DNA from: Aquabacterium sp.
Lineage (GTDB): Bacteria; Pseudomonadota; Gammaproteobacteria; Burkholderiales; Burkholderiaceae_C
NCBI RefSeq assembly: GCF_030652515.1
Contig: NZ_JAUSAR010000069.1
Coordinates: 1-54,390, forward strand
Length of the DNA stretch: 54,390 nucleotides
Direction of reading: 5' to 3'
Part shown: positions 16,805 to 24,581 of the stretch, piece by piece
Layout: every line of letters starts with the position of its first letter
How positions within the stretch are numbered: the stretch's first letter is position 1
The notes under the pieces: model-generated
What the model was told of the DNA's origin: nothing
What the model saw: the letters and a program-made list of their open reading frames with translations, nothing else
Database searches by the model: none
Position numbers and translations under genes: made by a program

Positions 16805-17869
16805 TCAGGCCACCACTTGGGCCAGCTTGCCGCTAGCGTACTGGGCGGCGATGTCCACCAGGCTGACGGCCTTGATCTTGCCGCCCTGACCTTCGCAGCC
16901 AAACTCCATGTAGCGCTGCTTGCAGATCTGCTTGGCGGCTTCACGGGCTGGCTTGAGCCACTCGCGTGCATCGAACTTGTCGGGGTTCTCGAACAGGAAC
17001 TTGCGCACGGCGGCGGTCATGGCCAGGCGGATGTCGGTGTCGATGTTGATCTTGCGCACGCCGAACTTGATGGCCTCTTGAATTTCTTCCACCGGCACGC
17101 CGTAGGTTTCCTTCATCTTGCCGCCGTACTGGTTGATGATGGCCAGCAATTCGGAGGGCACCGACGAGGAGCCGTGCATCACCAGGTGGGTGTTGGGGAT
17201 GCGCTTGTGGATCTCTTTGACGCGGCTGATGGCGAGGATGTCGCCCGTGGGCTTGCGCGAAAACTTGTAGGCGCCATGGCTGGTGCCAATGGCAATCGCC
17301 AGGGCATCAAGCTGAGTTTCGCGCACGAAGATGGCGGCCTCTTCCGGGTCGGTCAGCATCTGGCTGTGGTCCAGCTTGCCTTCGGCGCCAATGCCGTCTT
17401 CTTCGCCAGCTTCACCGGTTTCCAGGTTGCCCAGGCAGCCCAGCTCACCTTCCACCGTCACGCCCACCTTGTGGGCCAGTTGCACCACGCGGCGGGTCAC
17501 GTCGACGTTGTAGGCAAAGTCAGCCGGGGTCTTGCCATCCTCGCGCAGCGAGCCGTCCATCATCACCGAGCCAAAGCCCAGGTCAATGGCGCCTTGGCAG
17601 ATCGTGGGCGACTGGCCGTGATCCTGGTGCATCACCAGGGGCACATGGGGGTAGGTTTCAACGGCGGCCTGGATCAGGTGCTTGATGAAGGATTCACCGG
17701 CGTACTTGCGGGCGCCCGCGCTGGCTTGCAGGATGACCGGCGCACCAACCTCGTCGGCGGCGGACATCACGGCCTGCACTTGCTCCAGGTTGTTGACGTT
17801 GAAAGCCGGAATGCCATAGCCGTTTTCGGCGGCATGGTCCAGCAGTTGGCGCATGGAAACGAGTGGCAT
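16805..17869 (-). CDS. fba: Class II fructose-1,6-bisphosphate aldolase
   Basis: 354 aa zinc-dependent aldolase of glycolysis and gluconeogenesis (CbbA/FbaA type). Visible: [10 protein letters not shown] near 21-30, the HQDHGQS zinc and catalytic segment (Asp83, His84), [42 protein letters not shown], the zinc-binding histidine in [10 protein letters not shown], and [10 protein letters not shown] near the C-terminus. Length matches the Calvin-cycle/betaproteobacterial group. It is part of the ancestral pgk-pyk-fba-purC set on this strand; pyk now lies 28 kb upstream. Confidence 0.97.
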   Translation of the reverse strand: MPLVSMRQLLDHAAENGYGIPAFNVNNLEQVQAVMSAADEVGAPVILQASAGARKYAGESFIKHLIQAAVETYPHVPLVMHQDHGQSPTICQGAIDLGFGSVMMDGSLREDGKTPADFAYNVDVTRRVVQLAHKVGVTVEGELGCLGNLETGEAGEEDGIGAEGKLDHSQMLTDPEEAAIFVRETQLDALAIAIGTSHGAYKFSRKPTGDILAISRVKEIHKRIPNTHLVMHGSSSVPSELLAIINQYGGKMKETYGVPVEEIQEAIKFGVRKINIDTDIRLAMTAAVRKFLFENPDKFDAREWLKPAREAAKQICKQRYMEFGCEGQGGKIKAVSLVDIAAQYASGKLAQVVA

Positions 17870-18172
17870 GTGAACCCCCAGAAAAGTCGGATGGATGATG
17901 GAAATGCAAAAAGCGCGGCAAGACCTGGGCCCGCCGCACGACTGGGGTGGATTCTACTGATGTGCCATGACAAACGCGCCCCCCAGGTGAAGGTGGCGGA
18001 CAAAACCTGCACGCAAGGTGTTTGACGCGGGGCAAAACCCGGCTCAGAATACGACGGGGTATTTTTCACCCGTTGCAACAATTGTCACGAATACTTGTCA
18101 GAATGGATCTCTGAATGCGCTGCCGTGTGGTTGCGTTTCACATATTCATTGTTCGTGGTGAGCTGTAACGCT
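17870..18172. promoter_or_regulatory. Divergent promoter region between fba and the six-TM kinase
   Basis: About 300 bp without a gene. For fba, a minus-strand -10-like TAGAAT lies at 17956-17951, about 80 bp before the ATG, without a good -35. On the plus side the stretch 18055-18110 is locally A/T-rich and contains a weak 5-bp hairpin (ACGGG..CCCGT) and TTG-containing boxes but no promoter I would commit to. No operator of a known family is recognisable. Confidence 0.35.
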
Positions 18173-20038
18173 ATGAACCGCAAGTCCATGCCCAAATCTT
18201 TCCTGGAATTGGATCCGGAACTCCGCTTGAAAATCAAGGCGGAACAGTTCCGAATGATGATGGCGATGGCGACGCCAGCCACGGTGGCGGCGACGCTTTT
18301 TGCCGTGCTGACCACGCTGTTTTTCCACCACCAGGTGGCCAATTCACTGGTGCATTGGTGGCTGGGCCTGAAAATAGGCATCGCGGTGCCCCGCATCATT
18401 CAGCAAGAGTGGCACAAGTACCGCGGCGCCCCTGCGTCACAGAATTGGCAGTGGGCTGCGCTGGGGTTGATGTTCATCGATGGCTGCGTCTGGGGTTTGG
18501 CCGGCATCTGGCTCACCCCCGCCAACGATTTGCTCACATCCACCCTGATTGGCGTGGGTTTGGCTGGCGTGGCCACCCTGGCCACTTTCACGCTGCATTC
18601 CAACTGGGTTAATAACGCCGCATATTGCGTGCCGATGGTGCTGCCAGCGGCCTTTGTGTTTTTGAACCGACACGATCCGCTGAGTTTGTACACCGGCACC
18701 GGCTTGCTGGTGTTTCTGAGTTGCCTGCTGTCGGTGGCCTGGCGGGGCCAGAAACACATCGTCGAATTGATTCGCTTGCGTTTCGTGACCGACCGAATCG
18801 CCCACGACCGCGAAACCGCGCTGCAATTGGCCGAGCGCCAAAATGCCATGAAAAGCCAGTTCGTGGCCACCATGAGCCATGAACTGCGCACCCCACTGCA
18901 CGGCATCCTGGGCCTGACCCGGATGATCCAGTCGGCCGACCTGGACCTCGAAAACCGCAAGCGCCTGGGCCTGGTCGAGCGCTCGGGCGAGCACCTGCTG
19001 TCCATCATCAACGACATCCTGGATTTCTCGCGCATCGAGGCCGGGCACCTGTCGGTCGAGAACCAGCCTTTTGACCTGAGCGATGTGCTGGACGACCTGG
19101 TGGAGTTGACCTCGGTGACGGCTTCGGCCAAGGGCTTGAAGCTGCTGACGCAGGTGCAGTTGCCGCGCCCCTGCTATGTGGTCGGTGATGCGGCGCGCGT
19201 GCGCCAGATTTTGCTGAATCTGATCGGCAACGCGGTGAAGTTCACCGAGCGGGGCCAGATCCGCTTGAGCGCGCACCGGCTGGCGGGCCAGGATGGACAA
19301 GCCGGGCCCATCGTCATGCGCGTGTCCGACTCGGGCATCGGCATCGCGCCGCAAGACCTGTCCAGCATCTTCGATCCGTTTCACCAGGTCGACAACTCGC
19401 TGGGTCGGCGTTTTGGCGGCACCGGCCTGGGGTTGACCATCTCGCGCGAGATCTGCCGGGCGATGCAAGGTGAGATCACCTGCTCCAGCGTGCAAGGACA
19501 GGGATCGAGTTTCGAGGTCACCTTGCCCTTGCCCGCCTACACCGCCGAGCAGGCCCCTGCGCCAAAGCGCTATGACAACACCTCGCCCGGGCCCATGGAC
19601 GCTGGCCGCACGCCCGTGGCTTTGCATGGGCACGTGCTGCTGGCCGAGGACAACGAGGTCAACGCCATGGTGGTGGAAGCGTTGCTGCGCCGCCATGGGC
19701 TGACGGTGGAGCATGTGCCCGATGGCCTGGAGGTGGTGCACCGCATGTGCGGCAACCACCCACGTCCCGATCTGGTGCTGATGGATTGCCAGATGCCCGC
19801 GATGGACGGTTTCGAGGCCACGCGCCAGATCCGGGCCGACGAGCAATCACGCGGCTTGGCGCGCACCCCCGTGGTGGCGTTGACGGCCAGCGCCCTGGCC
19901 GAGGACAGCGAACGCTGCCTGGGCGCGGGCATGGACGCCCACCTGCCCAAGCCCTTCCGGGAAGACCAGTTGCTGTCGGTGCTGCTGGCTCACCTGCCGA
20001 TGGCCGCGCCTTCCATGTCCATGATCCCGGCCGCGTGA
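18173..20038 (+). CDS. Six-TM hybrid sensor histidine kinase
   Basis: 621 aa. Six hydrophobic segments in the first about 200 residues (from ATVAATLFAVLTTLF to TGLLVFLSCLLSVAW) form an integral-membrane sensor with almost no periplasmic loop. HisKA follows with phospho-acceptor His236 (MSHELRTPLHG), then HATPase_c (N box NLIGNAVKFTE, G1 DSGIGIAP, G2 GGTGLGLTIS) and a C-terminal receiver domain with phospho-Asp538 (LVLMDCQMP). There is no HPt domain, so a separate phosphotransfer protein or direct output is needed. ATG 18173 is chosen because the upstream extension is poor coding sequence; Met at residue 6 is another option. Its 3' end overlaps the convergent acyltransferase gene by 49 bp. A six-TM kinase next to a small-molecule acyltransferase suggests sensing of a hydrophobic signal. 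Confidence 0.88.
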   Translation: MNRKSMPKSFLELDPELRLKIKAEQFRMMMAMATPATVAATLFAVLTTLFFHHQVANSLVHWWLGLKIGIAVPRIIQQEWHKYRGAPASQNWQWAALGLMFIDGCVWGLAGIWLTPANDLLTSTLIGVGLAGVATLATFTLHSNWVNNAAYCVPMVLPAAFVFLNRHDPLSLYTGTGLLVFLSCLLSVAWRGQKHIVELIRLRFVTDRIAHDRETALQLAERQNAMKSQFVATMSHELRTPLHGILGLTRMIQSADLDLENRKRLGLVERSGEHLLSIINDILDFSRIEAGHLSVENQPFDLSDVLDDLVELTSVTASAKGLKLLTQVQLPRPCYVVGDAARVRQILLNLIGNAVKFTERGQIRLSAHRLAGQDGQAGPIVMRVSDSGIGIAPQDLSSIFDPFHQVDNSLGRRFGGTGLGLTISREICRAMQGEITCSSVQGQGSSFEVTLPLPAYTAEQAPAPKRYDNTSPGPMDAGRTPVALHGHVLLAEDNEVNAMVVEALLRRHGLTVEHVPDGLEVVHRMCGNHPRPDLVLMDCQMPAMDGFEATRQIRADEQSRGLARTPVVALTASALAEDSERCLGAGMDAHLPKPFREDQLLSVLLAHLPMAAPSMSMIPAA

Positions 20039-20763
20039 TCGGCCCGGCGCGGCCTGGCCCAACCGGAGCTCACGGCCGAAAACACCTGGATGTCGGGGTG
20101 GTGGGTTTGAAACATGAAGCCATACAGCGGATGCTGCTTGGCATGCCAGTTTCTTTCCGCGCCATAGACGTCGAACTTCAACACCTTGTGTTCGATGCCT
20201 CCGGCGTGTTTCAAGGGGATTTTCCGGCCATCCCCAAAGATATCCACGTAACCCAGCGACTCATAAATTCTGTCAAGCGGCCGGCGGGCCCCGATCAGAA
20301 TGTAGGGCAACTGCATGGCGCAGCAATACAGATAACATGCTTTGATTAACGCCTGACGGGTGGTGAACTGGTTATAACCAGGTCTGACCGAAAACCTGGT
20401 GATTTCTGTCAAGGCCTGTTTTTTCAATTCAGCAGGAATATCCACGCTCCCCTCTAGCAGCAAGGGCTGGTGCGTGTTGCTCTGCAGGCGGGCGGTGCCG
20501 ATGGCCTCGCCGGTGATTTTGTCTTCCGCCAGGAAAATCACCGTGCCAGGCGATTTGTCCAGGGCGTCCGGAATCAACATGTTGTCGGCCATGTGGGGCA
20601 AATGATGCCCATAGGCGGCCGACCTCAATTCACATACTTTTTGCAGTTGCTCTTCAGTTCGAACGAGCTTCATCACAAATGGCAGGCTGTTGTTTGCCCC
20701 GCCTTGCTCGTCTAACTCATCATCCTTCGGAATCCGTGACGGTGACGCGATGGAATACTGCAT
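19990..20763 (-). CDS. FeeM/NodA-like N-acyltransferase (GNAT fold)
   Basis: 257 aa. Residues about 30-215 have the pattern of the N-acyl amino acid synthase FeeM group and related autoinducer-synthase-like GNATs: KLVRTEEQLQKVCELRSAAYG, then FLAEDKITGEAIGTARLQ, ALTEITRFSVRPGYNQFTT, and LGYVDIFGDGRKIPLKH. Such enzymes join an acyl-ACP chain to an amino acid or amine; the substrate here is unknown. GAGG precedes the ATG. The gene and its leader are visibly more A/T-rich than the neighbours, suggesting separate acquisition. The last about 25 residues (rich in Arg/Ala) overlap the kinase gene and may be a late extension. Confidence 0.72.
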   Translation of the reverse strand: MQYSIASPSRIPKDDELDEQGGANNSLPFVMKLVRTEEQLQKVCELRSAAYGHHLPHMADNMLIPDALDKSPGTVIFLAEDKITGEAIGTARLQSNTHQPLLLEGSVDIPAELKKQALTEITRFSVRPGYNQFTTRQALIKACYLYCCAMQLPYILIGARRPLDRIYESLGYVDIFGDGRKIPLKHAGGIEHKVLKFDVYGAERNWHAKQHPLYGFMFQTHHPDIQVFSAVSSGWARPRRADHAAGIMDMEGAAIGR

Positions 20764-20993
20764 GTGTGCCTCGTGCGATTTAATACATCTGGTCGGCCTT
20801 CAAGGATTTGGCACAAACCCTGAAACGATTGGAAAATTTTGTCACACCTTGTCTCAATTTGAAATACCAAACCACTTGATTGAGGGGATTCAAACGGGGG
20901 GTTAGGCCACACCGCCCCCGGCTTTTTCGGTGATCGCGCACGCGCCGAACGTTGAATGATTCGGCCTTGTTGTCACCCTCAAGGAAGCCGACG
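20764..20993. promoter_or_regulatory. A/T-rich divergent promoter region ahead of the giant-protein operon
   Basis: 230 bp between the acyltransferase (minus) and the GAF-HlyD gene (plus). The segment 20776-20890 is the most A/T-rich of the surroundings and must carry promoters for both sides; a TATTAAAT box reads towards the acyltransferase about 35 bp before its ATG. The plus-strand promoter cannot be fixed by eye. AAGGAAG at 20981-20987 is the ribosome-binding site that decides the GTG start at 20994. Confidence 0.4.
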
Positions 20994-22391
20994 GTGTCCT
21001 CCCGCCCGCCTTTGGCGCCCGCCAACCCGGCCTTGCTGGCCGAGTTGGCCGCCTGCGGCAGCGCCCGAGAAGGGGCCTTGCTGCTGCTGTCCACCCTGGC
21101 CACGCAAGTGGGCGCCAGCCGCGCCTGCCTGGCCTGGTGGCACCGTGGGCACGCGGTGGCAGACGCCCAATGGGCCAGCCCCGAAGCCCCCGACACGGCC
21201 GCCCTGCTGCCCACGCAGTTGGGTGCAGCACTGGACGAGGCGATTGACCAGGGTGTCAGCTTGAGCTGGCCGCCGATCGGGGCCGACCACGACGCGTGGG
21301 TGACCCTGGCACACCGCACCCTGGCGCAGCGCCTGGACGGCGCGGTGCTGAGCGTGCCCTTGCCCGCAGGCCACACGCCCACCGGCGCGATTGGCCTTGA
21401 ATGGGCACGAGGCAGCCCCCCCATCACACCCGCGGTGCAGCAGTTCATCGAAGCCACGGTGGCACAGTGCGCGCCTTTGCTGGCCTTGCAGCGCCAGGCA
21501 CAGCGCCCCTGGCATTGGCATTTGCGGCAGGCGGCCAGGCGGCGCTGGCATGATTTGAAAAGCCATGAACACCCATGGCGGCGGCGCGGCTTGACGCTGG
21601 CCGCGCTGGTGCTGGCGGCGCTGGCCCTGGTCCCCCTGCCCGACCGCATCGGTGGCCGTGGCCGCATCGAAGGCGCCGAGCAGCGCGTGCTGGTGGCCCC
21701 CAGCGATGGTTTCATCAAGGCCACGCACGTGCACCCTGGCGACCGCGTCAAGGCTGGCCAAGTGCTGGCCGACCTGGCCGACCTGGCCGAGCAGGATCTG
21801 AAGCTGGAGCGCGACAAGTGGTCCAGCCAGATGGCCCAGCACGAGAACAGCTATGCAGGCGCCATGACCCGGGCCGACCGCGCCGACGCCGCCATGAGCC
21901 TGGCCAAGGTGCAGGAAGCCCAAGCCCAACTCGCTTTGGTCGATGAGCAGCTGCAGCGCTCGCAATTGAACGCACCGTTTGATGGCGTGGTGATCCAGGG
22001 CGACCTGAGCCAGTCGATCGGAGCACCAGTGCGGCAAGGCGATGCCTTGCTGACGGTGGCCAGCACGCGGCACTACCGGGTGATCATCGAGGTCGATGAA
22101 ACCGACGTGGGCAAGGTGCACGTGGGCCAAACCGGGGCGCTGGCCTTGTCGGCCTTGCCGTGGGACACCTTGGACCTTCGCGTGGTGCGCATCACCCCGC
22201 TGGCCCAGGCCCGCGAGGGTCGCAATGTGTTCGAAGTGCAGGCCGAGTTCACCGGCCCGGTGCCCCCGGAAGTGCGCCCCGGCCTGATGGGCCAGGCCAA
22301 GGTGGTGGTGGGCCAGGGCCCCTGGTTGTGGACGCTGGTGCGCCCCCTGCTGGAGCGCGCTCGGCTGGGCCTGTGGTCCTGGTGGGGCTGA
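20994..22391 (+). CDS. HlyD-family membrane fusion protein with N-terminal GAF-like domain
   Basis: 465 aa. Residues about 10-165 look like a GAF domain (ALLAELAACGSAREGALLLL ... DGAVLSVPLPAGHTPTGAIGLEW), cytoplasmic. A membrane helix follows (about 189-205, LTLAALVLAALALVPLP), then the HlyD/biotinyl-lipoyl adaptor part: RVLVAPSDGFIKATHVHPGDRVKAGQVLADL, a short coiled-coil hairpin, then LNAPFDGVVIQGDLSQSIGAPV and the beta-barrel domain. GTG 20994 has AAGGAAG six bases upstream; an upstream TTG at 20952 lacks a ribosome-binding site. First of seven tightly packed plus-strand genes. The GAF part facing the cytoplasm is unusual for an export adaptor and may bind a ligand or the motor protein. 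Confidence 0.8.
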   Translation: MSSRPPLAPANPALLAELAACGSAREGALLLLSTLATQVGASRACLAWWHRGHAVADAQWASPEAPDTAALLPTQLGAALDEAIDQGVSLSWPPIGADHDAWVTLAHRTLAQRLDGAVLSVPLPAGHTPTGAIGLEWARGSPPITPAVQQFIEATVAQCAPLLALQRQAQRPWHWHLRQAARRRWHDLKSHEHPWRRRGLTLAALVLAALALVPLPDRIGGRGRIEGAEQRVLVAPSDGFIKATHVHPGDRVKAGQVLADLADLAEQDLKLERDKWSSQMAQHENSYAGAMTRADRADAAMSLAKVQEAQAQLALVDEQLQRSQLNAPFDGVVIQGDLSQSIGAPVRQGDALLTVASTRHYRVIIEVDETDVGKVHVGQTGALALSALPWDTLDLRVVRITPLAQAREGRNVFEVQAEFTGPVPPEVRPGLMGQAKVVVGQGPWLWTLVRPLLERARLGLWSWWG

Positions 22392-22399
22392 CGACGCCC

Positions 22400-24580
22400 A
22401 TGGTGCCGCACAGCCCCTTGTCCAGCCCCGACTGGCACCGCGTGGCGGCCTTGCGCCCACGGCTGCGCCCGCGTGTCAGCGTGGAAGGCCAGTGGGTGCG
22501 CGGCCAACGCTGGCAGGTGCTGCGCGACGACGACACCGGCCAGGCCTGCCGCCTCAACGCCTCGGCCTACCGCATCGCCGCCAGATTCGATGGGCAGCAT
22601 GCCCTGCAAGACCTGTGGCCTTTGCTGGACAGCCACGCCGAGGCCCCCACGCAAGACGACATCGTGGCCGTGCTGCGGCAACTGCAAAAGCAGCACCTGG
22701 TGGAGTTCGACGGCACGCCGGACTTTGGCGCGGCATCATCATCCCCATTGGCGCAAGCACCGGACACCGATGAGCCGGTGTCCCACCACAAATCAACGCT
22801 GATGGCCTGGCGCATCCCGCTGGGCAACCCCAGCCGCTGGCTGGACCGGGCCGAGCCCTTGGCACGCGCGGTGTTCTCGGTGCCCGGCCTGCTGGTGTGG
22901 TGCCTGCTGATGCTGGGTTTGCTGACCGGCTTGTTCATGCAGGGCAGCGCGCTGCAGGCCCACGCCACCACCTGGATGCACACCCCCAGGCACCTGGCTT
23001 TGTCGCTGGTGCTGTACCCCGTCATCAAGGCCATCCACGAAGCCGCGCATGCGCTGGCCGTGCGGCGCTGGGGCGGGCAGGTGCGCGAGGCCGGCATCAC
23101 GCTGTTGATGCTGATGCCCGTGCCCTACGTGGATGCCTCGGCGGCCAACGCCTTTCGCCATGCCTGGCAGCGCATGCTGGTCAGCGCCGCGGGCATCATG
23201 GCCGAGCTGGCCATGGCCGCGCTGGGTTTGTGGCTCTGGCTGGGCACCACCGACGGCCTGCTGCACGACGCCGGCTTCGTGGTGTGGTTCATCGCCTGCG
23301 TGTCCACGCTGCTGTTCAACGCCAACCCTTTGCAAAGGCTGGACGGCTACCACGTCATGACTGACGCGCTGCACCTGCCCAACCTGGGCTCGCGCAGCAA
23401 GCAGTGGTGGCAGACCCAGGGCCAACGCTGGCTCACGCAGCAAGACGATGCCGCCCAGCAGGACCACCAGCCGCAGCCCGCGCCTGGCGAACGGCCTTGG
23501 CTCATCGCCTATGCACCGCTGGCCTGGGTCTACCAGATGCTGCTGTGGGGCGCCCTGGTGGTCTGGGTGGGCAGTGTGTCCAGCGTGCTGGGCTGGCTGG
23601 GAGGGGCGCTGGCTTTGCTGCTGGGCGTGATCAAACCCGCGTGGTCCTGGGGGCGCATCGCCTGGCAAGCGGTGCTGTGGCGCCCACGCCAGGAGCGTGC
23701 CTCGGCCCTGCGGCGCGTGGCGCTGCTGCTGGTGCCGCTGCTGGCGCTGCTGCTGCCCTGGCCCGATCGCCTGGTGGTGCGCGGCGTGGTTTGGGCGCCC
23801 GACCAGGCCCTGGTGCGCACCGAGGTCGATGGGCTGATCCAGACCGTTCACCAGGCCGATGGCGACACCGTCAAACCCGGCGATCTGCTGGTCACCCTGG
23901 ACAACGCCAAGCTGCTGGCCCAGCGCGAACGCCTGGCCGCACAAATCACGCAGGCCGAGCAGGACCAGTTCAACGGCATGGGCATCGGCCAGGACGCCGC
24001 CCAATCCGGCAAGGCGCAAGACGAGCTGCAACGCCTGCAGGCCGAGGTGGCCCGCCTGGACGATCAGATCGCGCACCTGCAAGTGCGGGCCCTGAGCGCG
24101 GGCCGCCTGGTGCTGCCCAACGCGCACGACCTGCCTGGCCGCTACCTGCACCGGGGCGACCTGCTGGGCCATGTGCTCACCCAGCATCCGCCCACCGTGC
24201 GCGTGGCCGTGCGCGAAGCCGACGCCGTGCCTTTGCGCCAGCACCTGGGCGAGGTGTCGGTGCACCTGAGCGGCCAGGGACAGCACGCCGAGCCGGGCAC
24301 GCTGGTGCGCGATGCCGTGGGCGCGACCCGCCAGTTGCCCAGCGCCGCCCTGAGCGAACAGCAAGGCGGCGACATCCAGACCGACCCGCAAGATGAACAC
24401 CACATGAACACCACGCGCCCCATCGTGCTGATGGACGTGCGCATGGACCACGCCGCCCCGGCCGAGCGCCTGGGCGAACGCGCCTGGGTGCGCTTCGACC
24501 AGGGTTGGTCGCCCCCGGTGGCCCAAGCTTGGCGTTGGGCCCGCCAGCGCGTGGACGTCACCTTCCACCCCGGGCATTGA
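22400..24580 (+). CDS. PqqD-like domain / M50 site-2-protease-like / HlyD fusion protein
   Basis: 726 aa with three parts. Residues about 22-105 resemble PqqD, the RiPP-recognition fold (RLRPRVSVEG, YRLN-like ACRLNASAYRIAARFDG, then DIVAVLRQLQKQHLVEFDG). Residues about 155-455 are a polytopic membrane region with an intact zinc metalloprotease motif H213-E-A-A-H217 and the second M50 motif N309-P-L-x-x-L-D315-G-Y-H. From about 455 a HlyD-like domain follows (VVRGVVWAPDQALVRTEVDGLIQTVHQADGDTVKPG is its lipoyl half, described here by its ends only: VVRGVVWAP and GDTVKPG), a coiled coil and a barrel. The enzyme may process or hold a substrate in the membrane while its HlyD part contacts the periplasmic conduit. 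The ATG is 8 bp after the previous stop. Confidence 0.8.
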   Translation: MVPHSPLSSPDWHRVAALRPRLRPRVSVEGQWVRGQRWQVLRDDDTGQACRLNASAYRIAARFDGQHALQDLWPLLDSHAEAPTQDDIVAVLRQLQKQHLVEFDGTPDFGAASSSPLAQAPDTDEPVSHHKSTLMAWRIPLGNPSRWLDRAEPLARAVFSVPGLLVWCLLMLGLLTGLFMQGSALQAHATTWMHTPRHLALSLVLYPVIKAIHEAAHALAVRRWGGQVREAGITLLMLMPVPYVDASAANAFRHAWQRMLVSAAGIMAELAMAALGLWLWLGTTDGLLHDAGFVVWFIACVSTLLFNANPLQRLDGYHVMTDALHLPNLGSRSKQWWQTQGQRWLTQQDDAAQQDHQPQPAPGERPWLIAYAPLAWVYQMLLWGALVVWVGSVSSVLGWLGGALALLLGVIKPAWSWGRIAWQAVLWRPRQERASALRRVALLLVPLLALLLPWPDRLVVRGVVWAPDQALVRTEVDGLIQTVHQADGDTVKPGDLLVTLDNAKLLAQRERLAAQITQAEQDQFNGMGIGQDAAQSGKAQDELQRLQAEVARLDDQIAHLQVRALSAGRLVLPNAHDLPGRYLHRGDLLGHVLTQHPPTVRVAVREADAVPLRQHLGEVSVHLSGQGQHAEPGTLVRDAVGATRQLPSAALSEQQGGDIQTDPQDEHHMNTTRPIVLMDVRMDHAAPAERLGERAWVRFDQGWSPPVAQAWRWARQRVDVTFHPGH

Positions 24581-24581
24581 C

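Noticed and set aside
20805..20830. Sigma54 promoter (TTGGCAC followed by CTGA)
   Set aside because: The GG is present at -24 but the required GC at -12 is GA, so it does not meet the core consensus.
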